NCBI GenBank assembly: GCA_029552825.1
Contig: JAKPDL010000060.1
Location: 40,053 to 104,052 of the forward strand
Reading direction: 5' to 3'
From: Bacteroidota bacterium
GTDB lineage: Bacteria > Bacteroidota > Bacteroidia > Bacteroidales > VadinHA17
DNA length: 64,000 nt
Every line of letters starts with the position of its first letter. Position 1 is the first letter of the stretch. Positions 8,588 to 17,050 of this stretch are shown here, piece after piece. The notes below the pieces were generated by a model. That model saw nothing but the letters and a program-made list of their open reading frames with translations. It had not been told where the DNA came from and searched no databases. Position numbers and translations under genes: made by a program.

Positions 8588-9943
8588 TTAGAGGTGTTTC
8601 TTAATTATATCGATTAGTGAAGAGGGCTGGAAGGGTTTGCTTATATAATCATCCATTCCTGCTGCAAGGCACCTTTCTTTGTCACCCAGCATAGCATTTG
8701 CCGTTATAGCAATAATTGGTGTATGCCTGCTGGTGCTTGCTTCAAGTGCCCTTATTTTTTCAGCAGCAATAATTCCACTCATAACTGGCATCTGTATATC
8801 CATAAGAATCAGATCATAGGAGGAACTTCCGAACTTTTCGAGAGCCTCCCTTCCATCAGAAGCAGTATCAATGCTATTTACCAGCGGTTTAAGAGTGAGT
8901 AATGTAATTTTCTGGTTTATGGGGTTATCTTCAACAAGGAGAATATTGGCATCTTTGAGTTCTTTTTTATGTTTTTCCTTAACCCTTAGTGCTTCTATGG
9001 CTGGTGAAGCTATTGGTTTTTTCTTCTCTTCAGCAATAGAAACAAACTTCAGTGTGAAAGTAAATACTGAATAATTCTCGCTCAGTTCCTGGGTATAATT
9101 ACCTCCTCCTGAACTGATAAGTTTAATCATGTGATTGCTTGTGGCATTCCGGTCATCTAAAAAAATAATCCTTCTATCAGTTTGTATCCTGAACGATACA
9201 ATGCATTCACGGTCTTTTTCCTTCTCCTTTTTTATACTGGTGGTTACTTTTGTAAGAAACTCCCTGCTCTGTTCACTGATAATATTAAAAATATCAAGAA
9301 ATATTTGTTTTAATATTATAGGATCCCCCGTTACTTCAAAGTTGGCAGCATCCTTTTTATGTAAAATAAAATCAATATTCTGAGGACTTTTCAAACGAAA
9401 AAGGTCAATAGTGTTTTCTATTGCCGCCCCTATGTTGAACCGGATTTGTTTTCTTTCTTCATAGCTGGCCACTGCACTCTGCACTGTCAGATCGTTCAGA
9501 ATGTCGGCCATGTTGTTTGTTGATGCTATTAATGTTTCGACAAGATCTTTTTGTTTTTTGCTGAGTTCAGAACTTGCAAGCATTTCACCAACAACGACCA
9601 GGTTGTTAAGTGGTTCCCTGATATGATGTGAAAATCTGCTTATTACATCTCCTGTTTTTTCGTTCAATTCAGAAATTTCTTCAATCGTGTTTTCCAGAGC
9701 CCTCGTTTGTCTTAAAAATTGCTGTAACAATAATATTTCAAGTGCACATACTGCTATAAGTGTTACACCAGCAGCCAGAACCAGCCTTAAGAAAATAAGT
9801 ATAATTGATGCAGTCAGAAGCAGTAATATTATCGTAAAAAGATTCTTAATAATGTATCTTTTTGATTCTGAAAGCATTTTCAATCCCCGACTTATGTGGC
9901 CACTTTCGCCTTTCTTCCTGATTTTAAACATAACAGGCCTCAT
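8588..9943 (-). CDS. Hybrid histidine kinase/response regulator with degenerate ATPase domain
   Basis: 451 residues: two adjacent membrane helices (about 32-75), a coiled segment, a HisKA-type dimerisation helix with FSHHIREPLNNL (His106, with a second His where the family usually has Glu), an ATPase-like region, then a complete receiver domain from about residue 330 (LLVEDNPINQ; phospho-acceptor Asp near 380 in LILMDIQMPVMSG; Lys in YISKPF). In the ATPase-like region I see neither a normal N box (the sequence is QIFLDIFNIISEQ) nor the DxGxG boxes; LDDRNATSN stands where G1 would be expected. Kinase activity is therefore doubtful. It may act as a phosphatase, a phosphotransfer protein or a scaffold. 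The start is uncertain; Met5 or Met23 would also work. Confidence 0.8.
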   Translation of the reverse strand: MRPVMFKIRKKGESGHISRGLKMLSESKRYIIKNLFTIILLLLTASIILIFLRLVLAAGVTLIAVCALEILLLQQFLRQTRALENTIEEISELNEKTGDVISRFSHHIREPLNNLVVVGEMLASSELSKKQKDLVETLIASTNNMADILNDLTVQSAVASYEERKQIRFNIGAAIENTIDLFRLKSPQNIDFILHKKDAANFEVTGDPIILKQIFLDIFNIISEQSREFLTKVTTSIKKEKEKDRECIVSFRIQTDRRIIFLDDRNATSNHMIKLISSGGGNYTQELSENYSVFTFTLKFVSIAEEKKKPIASPAIEALRVKEKHKKELKDANILLVEDNPINQKITLLTLKPLVNSIDTASDGREALEKFGSSSYDLILMDIQMPVMSGIIAAEKIRALEASTSRHTPIIAITANAMLGDKERCLAAGMDDYISKPFQPSSLIDIIKKHL

Positions 9944-10019
9944 TATCAGGCGTAAAATTATGATATTTTTATTATCTCAGCTAAAAACGATGAAAAAATA
10001 ATATATGTTAAAAACATTC

Positions 10020-10027
10020 TAATTTTG
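10020..10027 (+). promoter_or_regulatory. Bacteroidota-type -7 element before the secreted-protein cluster
   Basis: TAATTTTG matches TAnnTTTG and lies 38 bases upstream of the TTG proposed as start of the 226-residue gene. No -33 TTTG was seen. Confidence 0.4.
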
Positions 10028-10065
10028 GATTAATTCAAAATTCAAATTGTTTATAGGAAGTTGAG

Positions 10066-10746
10066 TTGAGGTCAGGAAAAACAATACCGTTAGTTGTTTT
10101 CGCGATACTGTTTCCACTGTCGCTGGAAGCTCAGTTTACTGAATCCAGAATAATACTTCCTTTCAGGTTTAAGGACGGTATATACAAAGATTTTGATCAG
10201 GTTCTCAGGAATGAGCCTGTCCCCAAGTCCAGTCTTCTTATTGCAGAAGATTTTACTGATGCTAAATTTTACAAAAGAATTTTAAAATCAAAACAGATCA
10301 TATATTCAACTGCTGAAGGAAAGCAAGAGTATATTGATAATAGAAAAGTATGGGGATTTGCTTCGGATGGGATTTTATATGTACACTGGAAAGGGTATTA
10401 CAGTCCGCTTTATATGCTGGGTACCATTAGTTGCTTTTTTTTGCATGACAGTCAGTTTGAAATTTATGAGAGTATTATTTCAGAAAATTATGGAAATGAA
10501 ATGGAGTTAACTGCGGGGGATGGGAAGCTGGTGGTAAGATACAGGGATTTGAAAAAATATCTTCTTGATTTCAGGACAGGAAAAATCATGAAGCTGAATG
10601 TCAGAAATCTCAGCAGGTTATTGAAAAATGAACCGGAAATCTTTTCCGAATACCGGCAGCTTCCACAGTACAGAAAGAGATCCAGGATCTTTTTATACAT
10701 CAGAAATTATAATGAAAAAAACCCTTTATCTTTACCTTTGAATTAA
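10066..10746 (+). CDS. Secreted protein of unknown function, paralogue of the next gene
   Basis: I do not recognise a named family. The 226-residue product starts with a signal peptide (hydrophobic to about residue 21, LSLEAQ cleavage region). It shares its whole plan with the next gene: FRFKDGIY near residue 33, WGFASDGILYV near 103, LLDFRTGKI near 167 and a C-terminal YIRNYNEKNPLSLP. This argues for a tandem duplication. The only workable start with a complete signal peptide is the TTG at 10066; no ATG is available there. The product should be periplasmic or surface-exposed. It is not Tyr-rich, unlike its neighbour. Confidence 0.7.
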   Translation: MRSGKTIPLVVFAILFPLSLEAQFTESRIILPFRFKDGIYKDFDQVLRNEPVPKSSLLIAEDFTDAKFYKRILKSKQIIYSTAEGKQEYIDNRKVWGFASDGILYVHWKGYYSPLYMLGTISCFFLHDSQFEIYESIISENYGNEMELTAGDGKLVVRYRDLKKYLLDFRTGKIMKLNVRNLSRLLKNEPEIFSEYRQLPQYRKRSRIFLYIRNYNEKNPLSLPLN

Positions 10747-10780
10747 AATATTTCAATATATACGGTATAATTTTTGATAT

Positions 10781-10810
10781 ATGAATGAGGAAAGGAGGGC
10801 TGGAATATGA
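10781..10810 (+). other. Possible 9-codon leader ORF overlapping the next gene's start
   Basis: ATG AAT GAG GAA AGG AGG GCT GGA ATA TGA: the stop overlaps the ATG of the 253-residue gene by four bases. It also contains AAAGGAGGG, one of the few good Shine-Dalgarno-like sequences in the window, 7-8 bases before ATG 10807. It may be a coupled leader peptide, or merely the ribosome-binding region. Confidence 0.25.
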
Positions 10811-11568
10811 AGAAAACCAGTAAAATATCATGGAATGCACTGCTCTATTTCATTATATCTTATTTAATAATACCAACTGCCGTTGCACAGGAGACTTCAG
10901 AAGAGAAAGTTAAATATACTTCTGATTTTCGTTTTAAGGATGGCATTTATCTTAATTTTGAACAGGTTAAAGCAAACAGTCCCATTCCGAAAGCAAAGAT
11001 TCTTACATCAGCCGATTATAACGACAGGGACTTTTTCAATAAGGTTTTTGCCTCAGAGAAAATTTACTTCTACGATGAGATGGGTGTAAGGCAGGAAGTT
11101 AAGAAAGAAGATATATGGGGATTTGCGCGTAACGGTATCCTTTATGTGATGGTTCAGGGAAATTTTAACAGAATTACTTTCTTCGGAAATATATGCCACT
11201 TTGTGGCAGACGTAACCACTTACGACAACAGATATTACTCACCTTATGGCTATTACGATCCATATTATTATCCTTACTCATACTACCCGTATTATTATCC
11301 ATATGGTGGATATCCTTACGGTTATTACCCGCCATATTACTACCGTCCATATACAGCGAGCCGTACAGAGTTGAGACAGTATCTGATTGATTTTGAAACT
11401 GGTAAGATATATGAGTTTGATGTGGAAAGCGTTAAAGTTCTGATAATGAGAGATCCAGAACTATATGAAGAATTCGTAAAACTGACAAAGAAGAAACAGA
11501 AGGAACTTATGTTTGTTTATATCAGGAAGTTTAACGAGAGAAATCCTTTATATTTACCTGCAAAATAG
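10807..11568 (+). CDS. Secreted protein with a tyrosine-rich insert, paralogue of the previous gene
   Basis: 253 residues with an N-terminal signal peptide ending near VAQE. The framework matches the previous gene: FRFKDGIYLNFEQV, WGFARNGILYVM, YLIDFETGKIYEF, YIRKFNERNPLYLP. Between the two conserved halves it has an extra stretch at residues 139-182 in which 24 of 44 residues are Tyr, the rest mainly Pro and Gly, built from units like PYYYPY and YPYGYYP. Such a stretch is probably flexible or adhesive and could be cross-linked. No function is known to me. It is probably co-transcribed with the following gene (9 bases apart). Confidence 0.75.
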   Translation: MKKTSKISWNALLYFIISYLIIPTAVAQETSEEKVKYTSDFRFKDGIYLNFEQVKANSPIPKAKILTSADYNDRDFFNKVFASEKIYFYDEMGVRQEVKKEDIWGFARNGILYVMVQGNFNRITFFGNICHFVADVTTYDNRYYSPYGYYDPYYYPYSYYPYYYPYGGYPYGYYPPYYYRPYTASRTELRQYLIDFETGKIYEFDVESVKVLIMRDPELYEEFVKLTKKKQKELMFVYIRKFNERNPLYLPAK

Positions 11569-11577
11569 ATAGATTCC

Positions 11578-12429
11578 ATGAAAAGATTATTGCTTCTTTC
11601 AGTTTTTTGCTCCGCGGTTCTACTGTCCAGAGCTCAGGCTCCGTTTCCAAGCGCTGAAGAGATCAAGCAGTTCATGAATTCCAAAACCTGTGTCGTTCTG
11701 GAAGATGATCCCTTTTCGGCATGGAATTCTTTTATTAAAAAGGCTGTTACTTCTTTCTGGACAATTACTCCGTATGAATTCATAAATATTGTTGAATTCA
11801 ACAAAAGGCGCACCGACCCTGCATACTCTTTTATAGTACTTACTCAAACTCATTTCGAGAAAGACAAGACAGGCGGATTGTTTAATTTCATCAATCTTAT
11901 ACAGGGGAAAAGGGTGAGGGATCTGAGTGACAATCCCGAGATATGTGCTGTTCCTCTCTCATTTGCAGATGAAGATGATACAGGCTATGGTTATAAGCTC
12001 GGTATTATACTGGCTTTTATTCAGAAACATGCAAAGCTTATTTCGGAGGATCCATCAATCACCGGAAGAAGATATCTGAGGTATTACAATGTAAATGCCC
12101 CTGAAGTTGTCAATAAAACCATTCTGGCAAAGAAAGAGGATCTGGCTCCAGAAATAAATACAATTGAAGCTGTAAAGGCAATCTACCCCTTCTCGTTTAA
12201 GATTGTGGAGGAAGAAGAAATTGTAAAGGCAATAAATGATAAGGCACCTGCCACTCTGATTCTCCATAAAGTGGGGCCTTCAGACAATCGTACAGGGAGC
12301 TTTTGCTTTAAAATACTAATTGGCACCGACGATTCAAATATGTACTATTTCGGGCAGCACAGGATAAATAATAGTAACCCCAATGCTTTCCTCGAATCGG
12401 ATCTGCGTCGTCTTGCCAGGTATAAATGA
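11578..12429 (+). CDS. Secreted protein of unknown function
   Basis: A 283-residue product with a clear signal peptide (MKRLLLLSVFCSAVLLSRAQ). The mature part has no motif I can name; it is mixed alpha/beta in character, with a conserved-looking FWTITPYEFINIVEFNKRR segment near residue 60 and a C-terminal MYYFGQHRINNSN. It follows the Tyr-rich gene by 9 bases, suggesting one operon of secreted proteins (10066-12429). It could be a periplasmic or outer-membrane-associated factor that works with the two paralogues; that is inference from position only. Confidence 0.7.
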   Translation: MKRLLLLSVFCSAVLLSRAQAPFPSAEEIKQFMNSKTCVVLEDDPFSAWNSFIKKAVTSFWTITPYEFINIVEFNKRRTDPAYSFIVLTQTHFEKDKTGGLFNFINLIQGKRVRDLSDNPEICAVPLSFADEDDTGYGYKLGIILAFIQKHAKLISEDPSITGRRYLRYYNVNAPEVVNKTILAKKEDLAPEINTIEAVKAIYPFSFKIVEEEEIVKAINDKAPATLILHKVGPSDNRTGSFCFKILIGTDDSNMYYFGQHRINNSNPNAFLESDLRRLARYK

Positions 12430-12475
12430 TGCAGCAAAGTAAGATTATTTCCGTCTTTAGTTAAAAAGAAAGACC

Positions 12476-12832
12476 ATGAAAGAGATAAGAGTTTTATCGG
12501 AAAGCGAGCGCACCTGGGCAATGTTCTGCCACCTGTCGGCATTTGCCTGTTTTATTTTTCCTTTCGGGAATATTCTGGGTCCGCTTATTTGCTGGCTTTC
12601 ACGACGTGATGATTCTACATGGGTGAACGAAAACGGAAAGGCTTCACTGAATTTTCAGCTCTCGTTGTTGCTATACACACTACTGCTGATACCGTTATGT
12701 TTTATCCTTGTTGGAATTCCGCTTCTGATTGCCCTCTGGATACTAAATATAGTATGCGTTACTATTGCATCAATCAAGGCATCAAGAGGCGAAGAGTTCA
12801 GATATCCGCTGGCAATTCCGTTTATTCAGTAA
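12476..12832 (+). CDS. DUF4870-type small membrane protein
   Basis: 118 residues with three hydrophobic segments (about 19-41, 60-78 and 80-100). The order matches DUF4870/TIC20-like membrane proteins: SERTWAMFCHLSAF, a GNILGPLICWLSRRDD turn, then VNENGKASLNFQLS, and a C-terminal I-A-S-I-K-A-like end followed by YPLAIPFIQ. The function of this family is unknown; it is predicted to sit in the inner membrane. It starts 46 bases after the secreted-protein gene and may be part of that operon. Confidence 0.8.
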   Translation: MKEIRVLSESERTWAMFCHLSAFACFIFPFGNILGPLICWLSRRDDSTWVNENGKASLNFQLSLLLYTLLLIPLCFILVGIPLLIALWILNIVCVTIASIKASRGEEFRYPLAIPFIQ

Positions 12833-13048
12833 TAGTAACAGATCATTCCAGTTGTTATCTTACTGAGAATAGTAAATTTGCCCTGGTTTTTAGTCGCGCA
12901 GAGAGCTAATATCTTAATATTTTGTTCATTGTCAATATTTTAGCTATTGGCAAGATATTCTTTTCTCATACTGCTAAAAATTTTAATTACCTGAGGTAGT
13001 ATGTATTAAAAAAATTGTCTAACTTTCTGTTATTAAAACATTAATGCC

Positions 13049-13951
13049 ATGGCTTCAAAAAAGAAAACCAGGGAAGAAAAGGAAAAGAATAAAAAGGATG
13101 AAAAGCAGAAAGTTGACAAAATTGAAGTGTTTGATAAGGATGAGCTCTATCATGATGAGGAAGTGAAGATAAAGAAAAAGATGAAGAAGAAGGTCTATTT
13201 TAAAGAGCTCAGAAAACTTGAAATAGAGCTTATTAAACTTCAGGAGTGGGTTAAGGCTAAAAAGCTGAAAGTTGTAGTAATATTTGAGGGCAGGGATGCT
13301 GCAGGCAAGGGAGGAGTAATAAAAACCATAGCCGGATGTCTAAATCCTCGCATCTGCAGGGTAGTTGCTCTTGGTGTTCCTACAGAAAAGGAGAAAACAC
13401 AGTGGTATTTTCAGAGATATGTTGCTCATCTTCCGGCAGGGGGTGAGATTGTTCTCTTCGACAGAAGCTGGTATAACAGGGCAGGAGTGGAAAAAGTAAT
13501 GGGCTTCTGTACAAACGAAGAATATGAGGAATTTCTGAGATCATGCCCGGAATTTGAAAAAATGCTTATTCGTTCAGGCATAATATTAATAAAATACTGG
13601 TTCTCAGTAAGCGACCATGAACAGGAGAAAAGATTTCAGGACAGAATAAAAGACCCGACAAAACGATGGAAGATAAGTCCAATGGATATTGAATCGCGTG
13701 ATAAATGGGTGGAATATTCCATGGCAAAAGATAAAATGTTCGCTTATACCGATACGAAACAATCTCCATGGTATGTGGTCGAGGGAGATGATAAAAGGAG
13801 AGCAAGGCTTAACTGCATTCACCACCTGCTTTCATTAATCCCTTATGAGGATCTGACACCAAAACCATTCAAACTGCCTCCCTTAAAACACGACGTTGCC
13901 TATGTGAGACCACCAAAAACAGAACAGACATACGTGCCTGAGGTATATTGA
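13049..13951 (+). CDS. ppk2: Polyphosphate kinase 2 (PPK2 family)
   Basis: PPK2 enzymes use polyphosphate to phosphorylate nucleotides. The 300-residue product has a Lys/Glu-rich N-terminus of about 60 residues, then the PPK2 core: Walker A GRDAAGKGG (near residue 81), the lid region ALGVPTEKEKTQWYFQRYV, the Walker B-type FDRSWYNRAGVE (near residue 140) and the C-terminal ESRDKWVEYSMAKDKMFAYT. A single PPK2 domain of this length usually belongs to class I or III; which nucleotide is preferred cannot be read here. It stands alone with 216 bases of noncoding sequence upstream. Confidence 0.93.
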   Translation: MASKKKTREEKEKNKKDEKQKVDKIEVFDKDELYHDEEVKIKKKMKKKVYFKELRKLEIELIKLQEWVKAKKLKVVVIFEGRDAAGKGGVIKTIAGCLNPRICRVVALGVPTEKEKTQWYFQRYVAHLPAGGEIVLFDRSWYNRAGVEKVMGFCTNEEYEEFLRSCPEFEKMLIRSGIILIKYWFSVSDHEQEKRFQDRIKDPTKRWKISPMDIESRDKWVEYSMAKDKMFAYTDTKQSPWYVVEGDDKRRARLNCIHHLLSLIPYEDLTPKPFKLPPLKHDVAYVRPPKTEQTYVPEVY

Positions 13952-14013
13952 ATTTTGACATTTAAATTACCGCGTTGTCTTAATATTTACTTTTTACTTT
14001 CAAAGTATATGTA

Positions 14014-14021
14014 TACTTTTG
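14014..14021 (+). promoter_or_regulatory. Bacteroidota-type -7 element before hisS
   Basis: TACTTTTG matches TAnnTTTG; a T-rich stretch (13989-13999) lies at the -33 distance. It is 22 bases upstream of ATG 14043 and supports that start. Confidence 0.55.
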
Positions 14022-14042
14022 CCCGTTACATTATGCATTATC

Positions 14043-15413
14043 ATGGCTCTTAAACCGTCAATACCAAAAGGCACCCGCGACTTTTCACCGGCAGAGGTTT
14101 TAAAAAGGGACTATATATTCGGCACCATAAAGGAGGTTTTCAAACTGTATGGTTTTCAACCACTTGAAACACCGGCAATGGAAAACCTCTCGACACTGCT
14201 TGGGAAATATGGTACAGAAGGCGATAAACTTCTTTTCAGAATACTCAATTCGGGAGATTTTCTTGAAGGTGTTTCAGAAAGTGAACTTCAGAATCCCGAC
14301 CATTCCGTTCTTTCATCAAAAATATGCGAAAAAGGTTTACGGTATGACCTTACAGTACCATTCGCAAGATATGTGGTGCAGCACAGGAATGAGATTACCT
14401 TCCCATTTAAGCGCTATCAGATACAACCTGTATGGAGAGCCGACAAACCTCAGAAAGGCAGATACAGGGAGTTTTACCAGTGTGATGCAGATATTATTGG
14501 CAGTGACTCACTTTTGAATGAATATGAGCTTATCAGGATAATTGATGATGTTTTTTCGAAGCTCAATATACCGGTTGCTGTCCGTCTTAATAACCGCAAG
14601 ATTTTGATGGGCATTGTCGAAGCTGCAGGTGTGTCAGGAAGGTTCAGTGAAATAGCGGTAGCTATCGACAAACTTGACAAGGTGGGAATGCAAGCAGTTG
14701 AGGAAGAGCTGGTTGGGAAGGGGATCCCGCGCAGTGCTGTTGAGAGTCTGAAAAACATTCTTGAAGTTGAAGGCTCAAATGCCGGAAGGATGGAAAAGCT
14801 GAAACAGTTTCTGGTTAATTCAGAAACAGGGAAGAAGGGTATTGAAGAAATGGAAACCATGTTCCGGCTTATAAATTCCGACCCGCCAAGCTCGGAGATA
14901 GTTTTTGACCTTACGCTGGCAAGGGGGCTTGATTACTACACCGGAACAATAATTGAAGTAAAGGCAACCGGTGTTAACATTGGCAGTATTTGCGGTGGCG
15001 GCCGTTATGATAATTTAACTGGAATTTTTGGACTGGAAGGAGTCTCAGGCGTTGGGATATCTTTTGGAGCTGACAGAATTTACGATGTGCTTACCCTTAA
15101 AGAAGGTTTTTCGTCATTAGGAACATCTGCATCGAAGGTACTCATTGTAAATTTCGGTGATACAGAACTGCAGTATGCACTCAGGATACTGAAAATTCTG
15201 CACAGTCATGGGATTAGTGCCCAGATTTACCCTGATGCAATAAAAATAGGGAAGCAGTTTGCTTATGCCAATTCGTTAAATATTCCTTATGTAGTTGTTG
15301 CGGGTGAGGATGAAATAAAGGGAAGTGAAGTTACAGTGAAAAACATGGCAGAAGGCTCCCAGACAAGAATCAGTATCGAGAAACTTGGTGATTTTTTAAC
15401 CATGCAAACCTGA
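14043..15413 (+). CDS. hisS: Histidyl-tRNA synthetase
   Basis: Charges tRNA-His. The 456-residue product is a class II synthetase: motif 1 region near PKGTRDFSP, motif 2 with RYDLTVPFARYV and KPQKGRYREFYQCDADIIG, the HisA signature RGLDYYTGTIIE (near residue 295), motif 3 with GVGISFGADRIYDVL, and a C-terminal anticodon-binding domain (LIVNFGDTELQYALRIL onward). I chose ATG 14043 (MALKPSIPKGTRDF); the promoter at 14014 rules out the longer frame. It ends 8 bases from a convergent gene. Confidence 0.96.
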   Translation: MALKPSIPKGTRDFSPAEVLKRDYIFGTIKEVFKLYGFQPLETPAMENLSTLLGKYGTEGDKLLFRILNSGDFLEGVSESELQNPDHSVLSSKICEKGLRYDLTVPFARYVVQHRNEITFPFKRYQIQPVWRADKPQKGRYREFYQCDADIIGSDSLLNEYELIRIIDDVFSKLNIPVAVRLNNRKILMGIVEAAGVSGRFSEIAVAIDKLDKVGMQAVEEELVGKGIPRSAVESLKNILEVEGSNAGRMEKLKQFLVNSETGKKGIEEMETMFRLINSDPPSSEIVFDLTLARGLDYYTGTIIEVKATGVNIGSICGGGRYDNLTGIFGLEGVSGVGISFGADRIYDVLTLKEGFSSLGTSASKVLIVNFGDTELQYALRILKILHSHGISAQIYPDAIKIGKQFAYANSLNIPYVVVAGEDEIKGSEVTVKNMAEGSQTRISIEKLGDFLTMQT

Positions 15414-15420
15414 CAGTAAG

Positions 15421-15903
15421 TCAGTTATTTCTCAGTCGGCGTTGCGGAACCTGTTCAGCCGGTGCAGCAGGTGCATTTCTTAATTCCCTCAGAAGTTCAA
15501 GCCGGTACTGATTTTCAGCCTGATATAACCTTATGATCTTTACCGGTGATAGTATCTCTCTAAATTTTTTATGATATTCGGCGGTAAGGTTTGCATCCTG
15601 CAGTTCAAGAGAAACAAGACGGTCGGCAGCTTCCGTAAGCTCTTTTTCTGACATGTTGAGTTCATTCTGAGCAGCTCTTCTGATAATTGAAGTTCGCTCT
15701 TTCTGAAGTTCATTCTTTTTCACCTGAAGCTCATTGTATACAGGCCAGAAGCGCTGTGCTTCCTCAGGTGTAAGATTTAGCCTTTTTGTCAAAAATGCCA
15801 CCTTATAAGCGTAAAGCCTGTCACCCGGTGCATCTTGCTGTGAAAATACGAACTGAAACGCTGCGAACAGGAGCAGAACAGTTATTATAAGTCCCTTTTT
15901 CAT
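15421..15903 (-). CDS. Periplasmic Spy/CpxP-like protein
   Basis: 160 residues: a signal peptide (MKKGLIITVLLLFAAFQFVFS), then an almost wholly helical, charged body with LNLTPEEAQRFWPVYNEL near residue 42 and heptad-like Lys/Glu/Leu stretches. This resembles the Spy/CpxP/zinc-resistance group of periplasmic chaperones or sensors, but the LTxxQ repeats are only loosely conserved. The tail is Pro/Ala/Arg-rich. It is the last gene of a sigma/anti-sigma operon, so it is probably an output or feedback component of the envelope stress response. Confidence 0.7.
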   Translation of the reverse strand: MKKGLIITVLLLFAAFQFVFSQQDAPGDRLYAYKVAFLTKRLNLTPEEAQRFWPVYNELQVKKNELQKERTSIIRRAAQNELNMSEKELTEAADRLVSLELQDANLTAEYHKKFREILSPVKIIRLYQAENQYRLELLRELRNAPAAPAEQVPQRRLRNN

Positions 15904-15915
15904 ACCCTGTATTTT

Positions 15916-16341
15916 TTATAAAAGTTCATAAATTTCAGATGGTTCAATATTTTCATTGATAAGATAATCAATTATTTCTTCACTGTCTAACCCTGTAAGT
16001 CCGGTTTCAAACCATGAATCAGAAATTTCCTGTTCGAGGGTTGGAATGTCAATATCGTAAATTATTGTTTCAAGAACCTGTTCAGAATTCAGGTCGATGA
16101 AAGCGATATCCCGGTTACCGTTTCTGGTGTTGGTGAGCAACCCGGTAATACCTATAATTGTAAGTGCGGCAACTGAAGCTGCAATTGCAATTATATACCT
16201 TATCCTGATTACTTTTCCGGGATGTTTCTGTTTTCCTCCGGCTTCCGAAGTTGCCGCAATTATTTTTTTACTGACATCCTCGAAATAGTTATCAGGCACC
16301 CTGAAGGGATTCTGTTTCGGTATTTTGTCGAGATTTTTCAT
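15916..16341 (-). CDS. Single-pass membrane protein, probable anti-sigma factor
   Basis: 141 residues: a cytoplasmic N-terminus of about 45 residues with FRVPDNYFEDVSKKI, a membrane helix near 46-68 (IRYIIAIAASVAALTIIG), then an acidic C-terminal part that would be periplasmic. Its position directly after an ECF sigma gene and its topology fit an anti-sigma factor, although no zinc-binding ZAS motif is present. The Spy-like gene follows 12 bases downstream. The role is inferred mainly from context. Confidence 0.65.
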   Translation of the reverse strand: MKNLDKIPKQNPFRVPDNYFEDVSKKIIAATSEAGGKQKHPGKVIRIRYIIAIAASVAALTIIGITGLLTNTRNGNRDIAFIDLNSEQVLETIIYDIDIPTLEQEISDSWFETGLTGLDSEEIIDYLINENIEPSEIYELL

Positions 16342-16375
16342 TGTTGTCTTTTAGATGGTTCAAAATCATTAAAGT

Positions 16376-16921
16376 TTAAAGTGTTTGCAGATATTCTTCA
16401 ATCTTTTTTACTGCATGATGATAAGAAGCTTTCAGAGCGCCTACTGAGGTATTAAGAACTTTACTCATATCCTCGTAAGGCATTTCGTCATAATATCTCA
16501 GGTTGAAAACCACCCTCTGTTTTTCAGGAAGCTTTAGAATAGCATTCTGCAGTTTCCTCTGGGCTTCATCGCCGTCGAACCAGGTACTGCCCTCAACGGA
16601 TCTTGCAAGGATGCCGGCAAGGTCATCGAGCGATGCGGTACCGTTTTTATTTCTTCTGTTTAATATTGCAAGTGCCTCATTAGTGGCAATGGCATATAGC
16701 CATGTGTACAATGAACTTTCGTGCCTGAAGCTGCCCAGATTTTTCCATGCGTTCATGAAAGTGTTCTGGAGAGCATCGTCGGCATCCTCGTGAAGAATAA
16801 CCAGTCGGCGGATATGCCAGTATAACTTCCGGCTGTAGCGTTCAACCAGAAGCCTGAAGCCTTTACTGGTATCCTTTTGAAGAAGGTCTGTAATATCCCT
16901 GTCGCAGTCTTTGCCTTCCAA
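16376..16921 (-). CDS. ECF-family RNA polymerase sigma factor
   Basis: 181 residues with sigma region 2 (DADDALQNTFMNAWKNLGSF and LYTWLYAIATNEAL, about residues 45-85) and region 4 (LPEKQRVVFNLRYYDEMPYE followed by MSKVLNTSVGALKASYHHAV). No region 3 is present, as expected for an ECF sigma. The start is a TTG at 16921 preceded six bases earlier by AGGAGG, an unusually strong ribosome-binding site for this phylum. With the next two genes it forms a sigma/anti-sigma/Spy-like operon that probably answers envelope stress and may regulate itself. Confidence 0.9.
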   Translation of the reverse strand: MEGKDCDRDITDLLQKDTSKGFRLLVERYSRKLYWHIRRLVILHEDADDALQNTFMNAWKNLGSFRHESSLYTWLYAIATNEALAILNRRNKNGTASLDDLAGILARSVEGSTWFDGDEAQRKLQNAILKLPEKQRVVFNLRYYDEMPYEDMSKVLNTSVGALKASYHHAVKKIEEYLQTL

Positions 16922-17021
16922 ATTGAACCTCCTTTTGAATTATTAGATTGTAATTTTCAAAAAAGTTTAAAAAGATGTAATCCAAATTTCAGTAAAAAAA
17001 TAATCTCAAAGAAGGAAATTG

Positions 17022-17029
17022 TACCTTTG
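17022..17029 (+). promoter_or_regulatory. Bacteroidota-type -7 element before ychF
   Basis: TACCTTTG is an exact TAnnTTTG match 21 bases upstream of the ychF ATG. The -33 position is not clearly TTTG. Confidence 0.5.
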
Positions 17030-17050
17030 TATGATCTTTCTTAAACGCTT

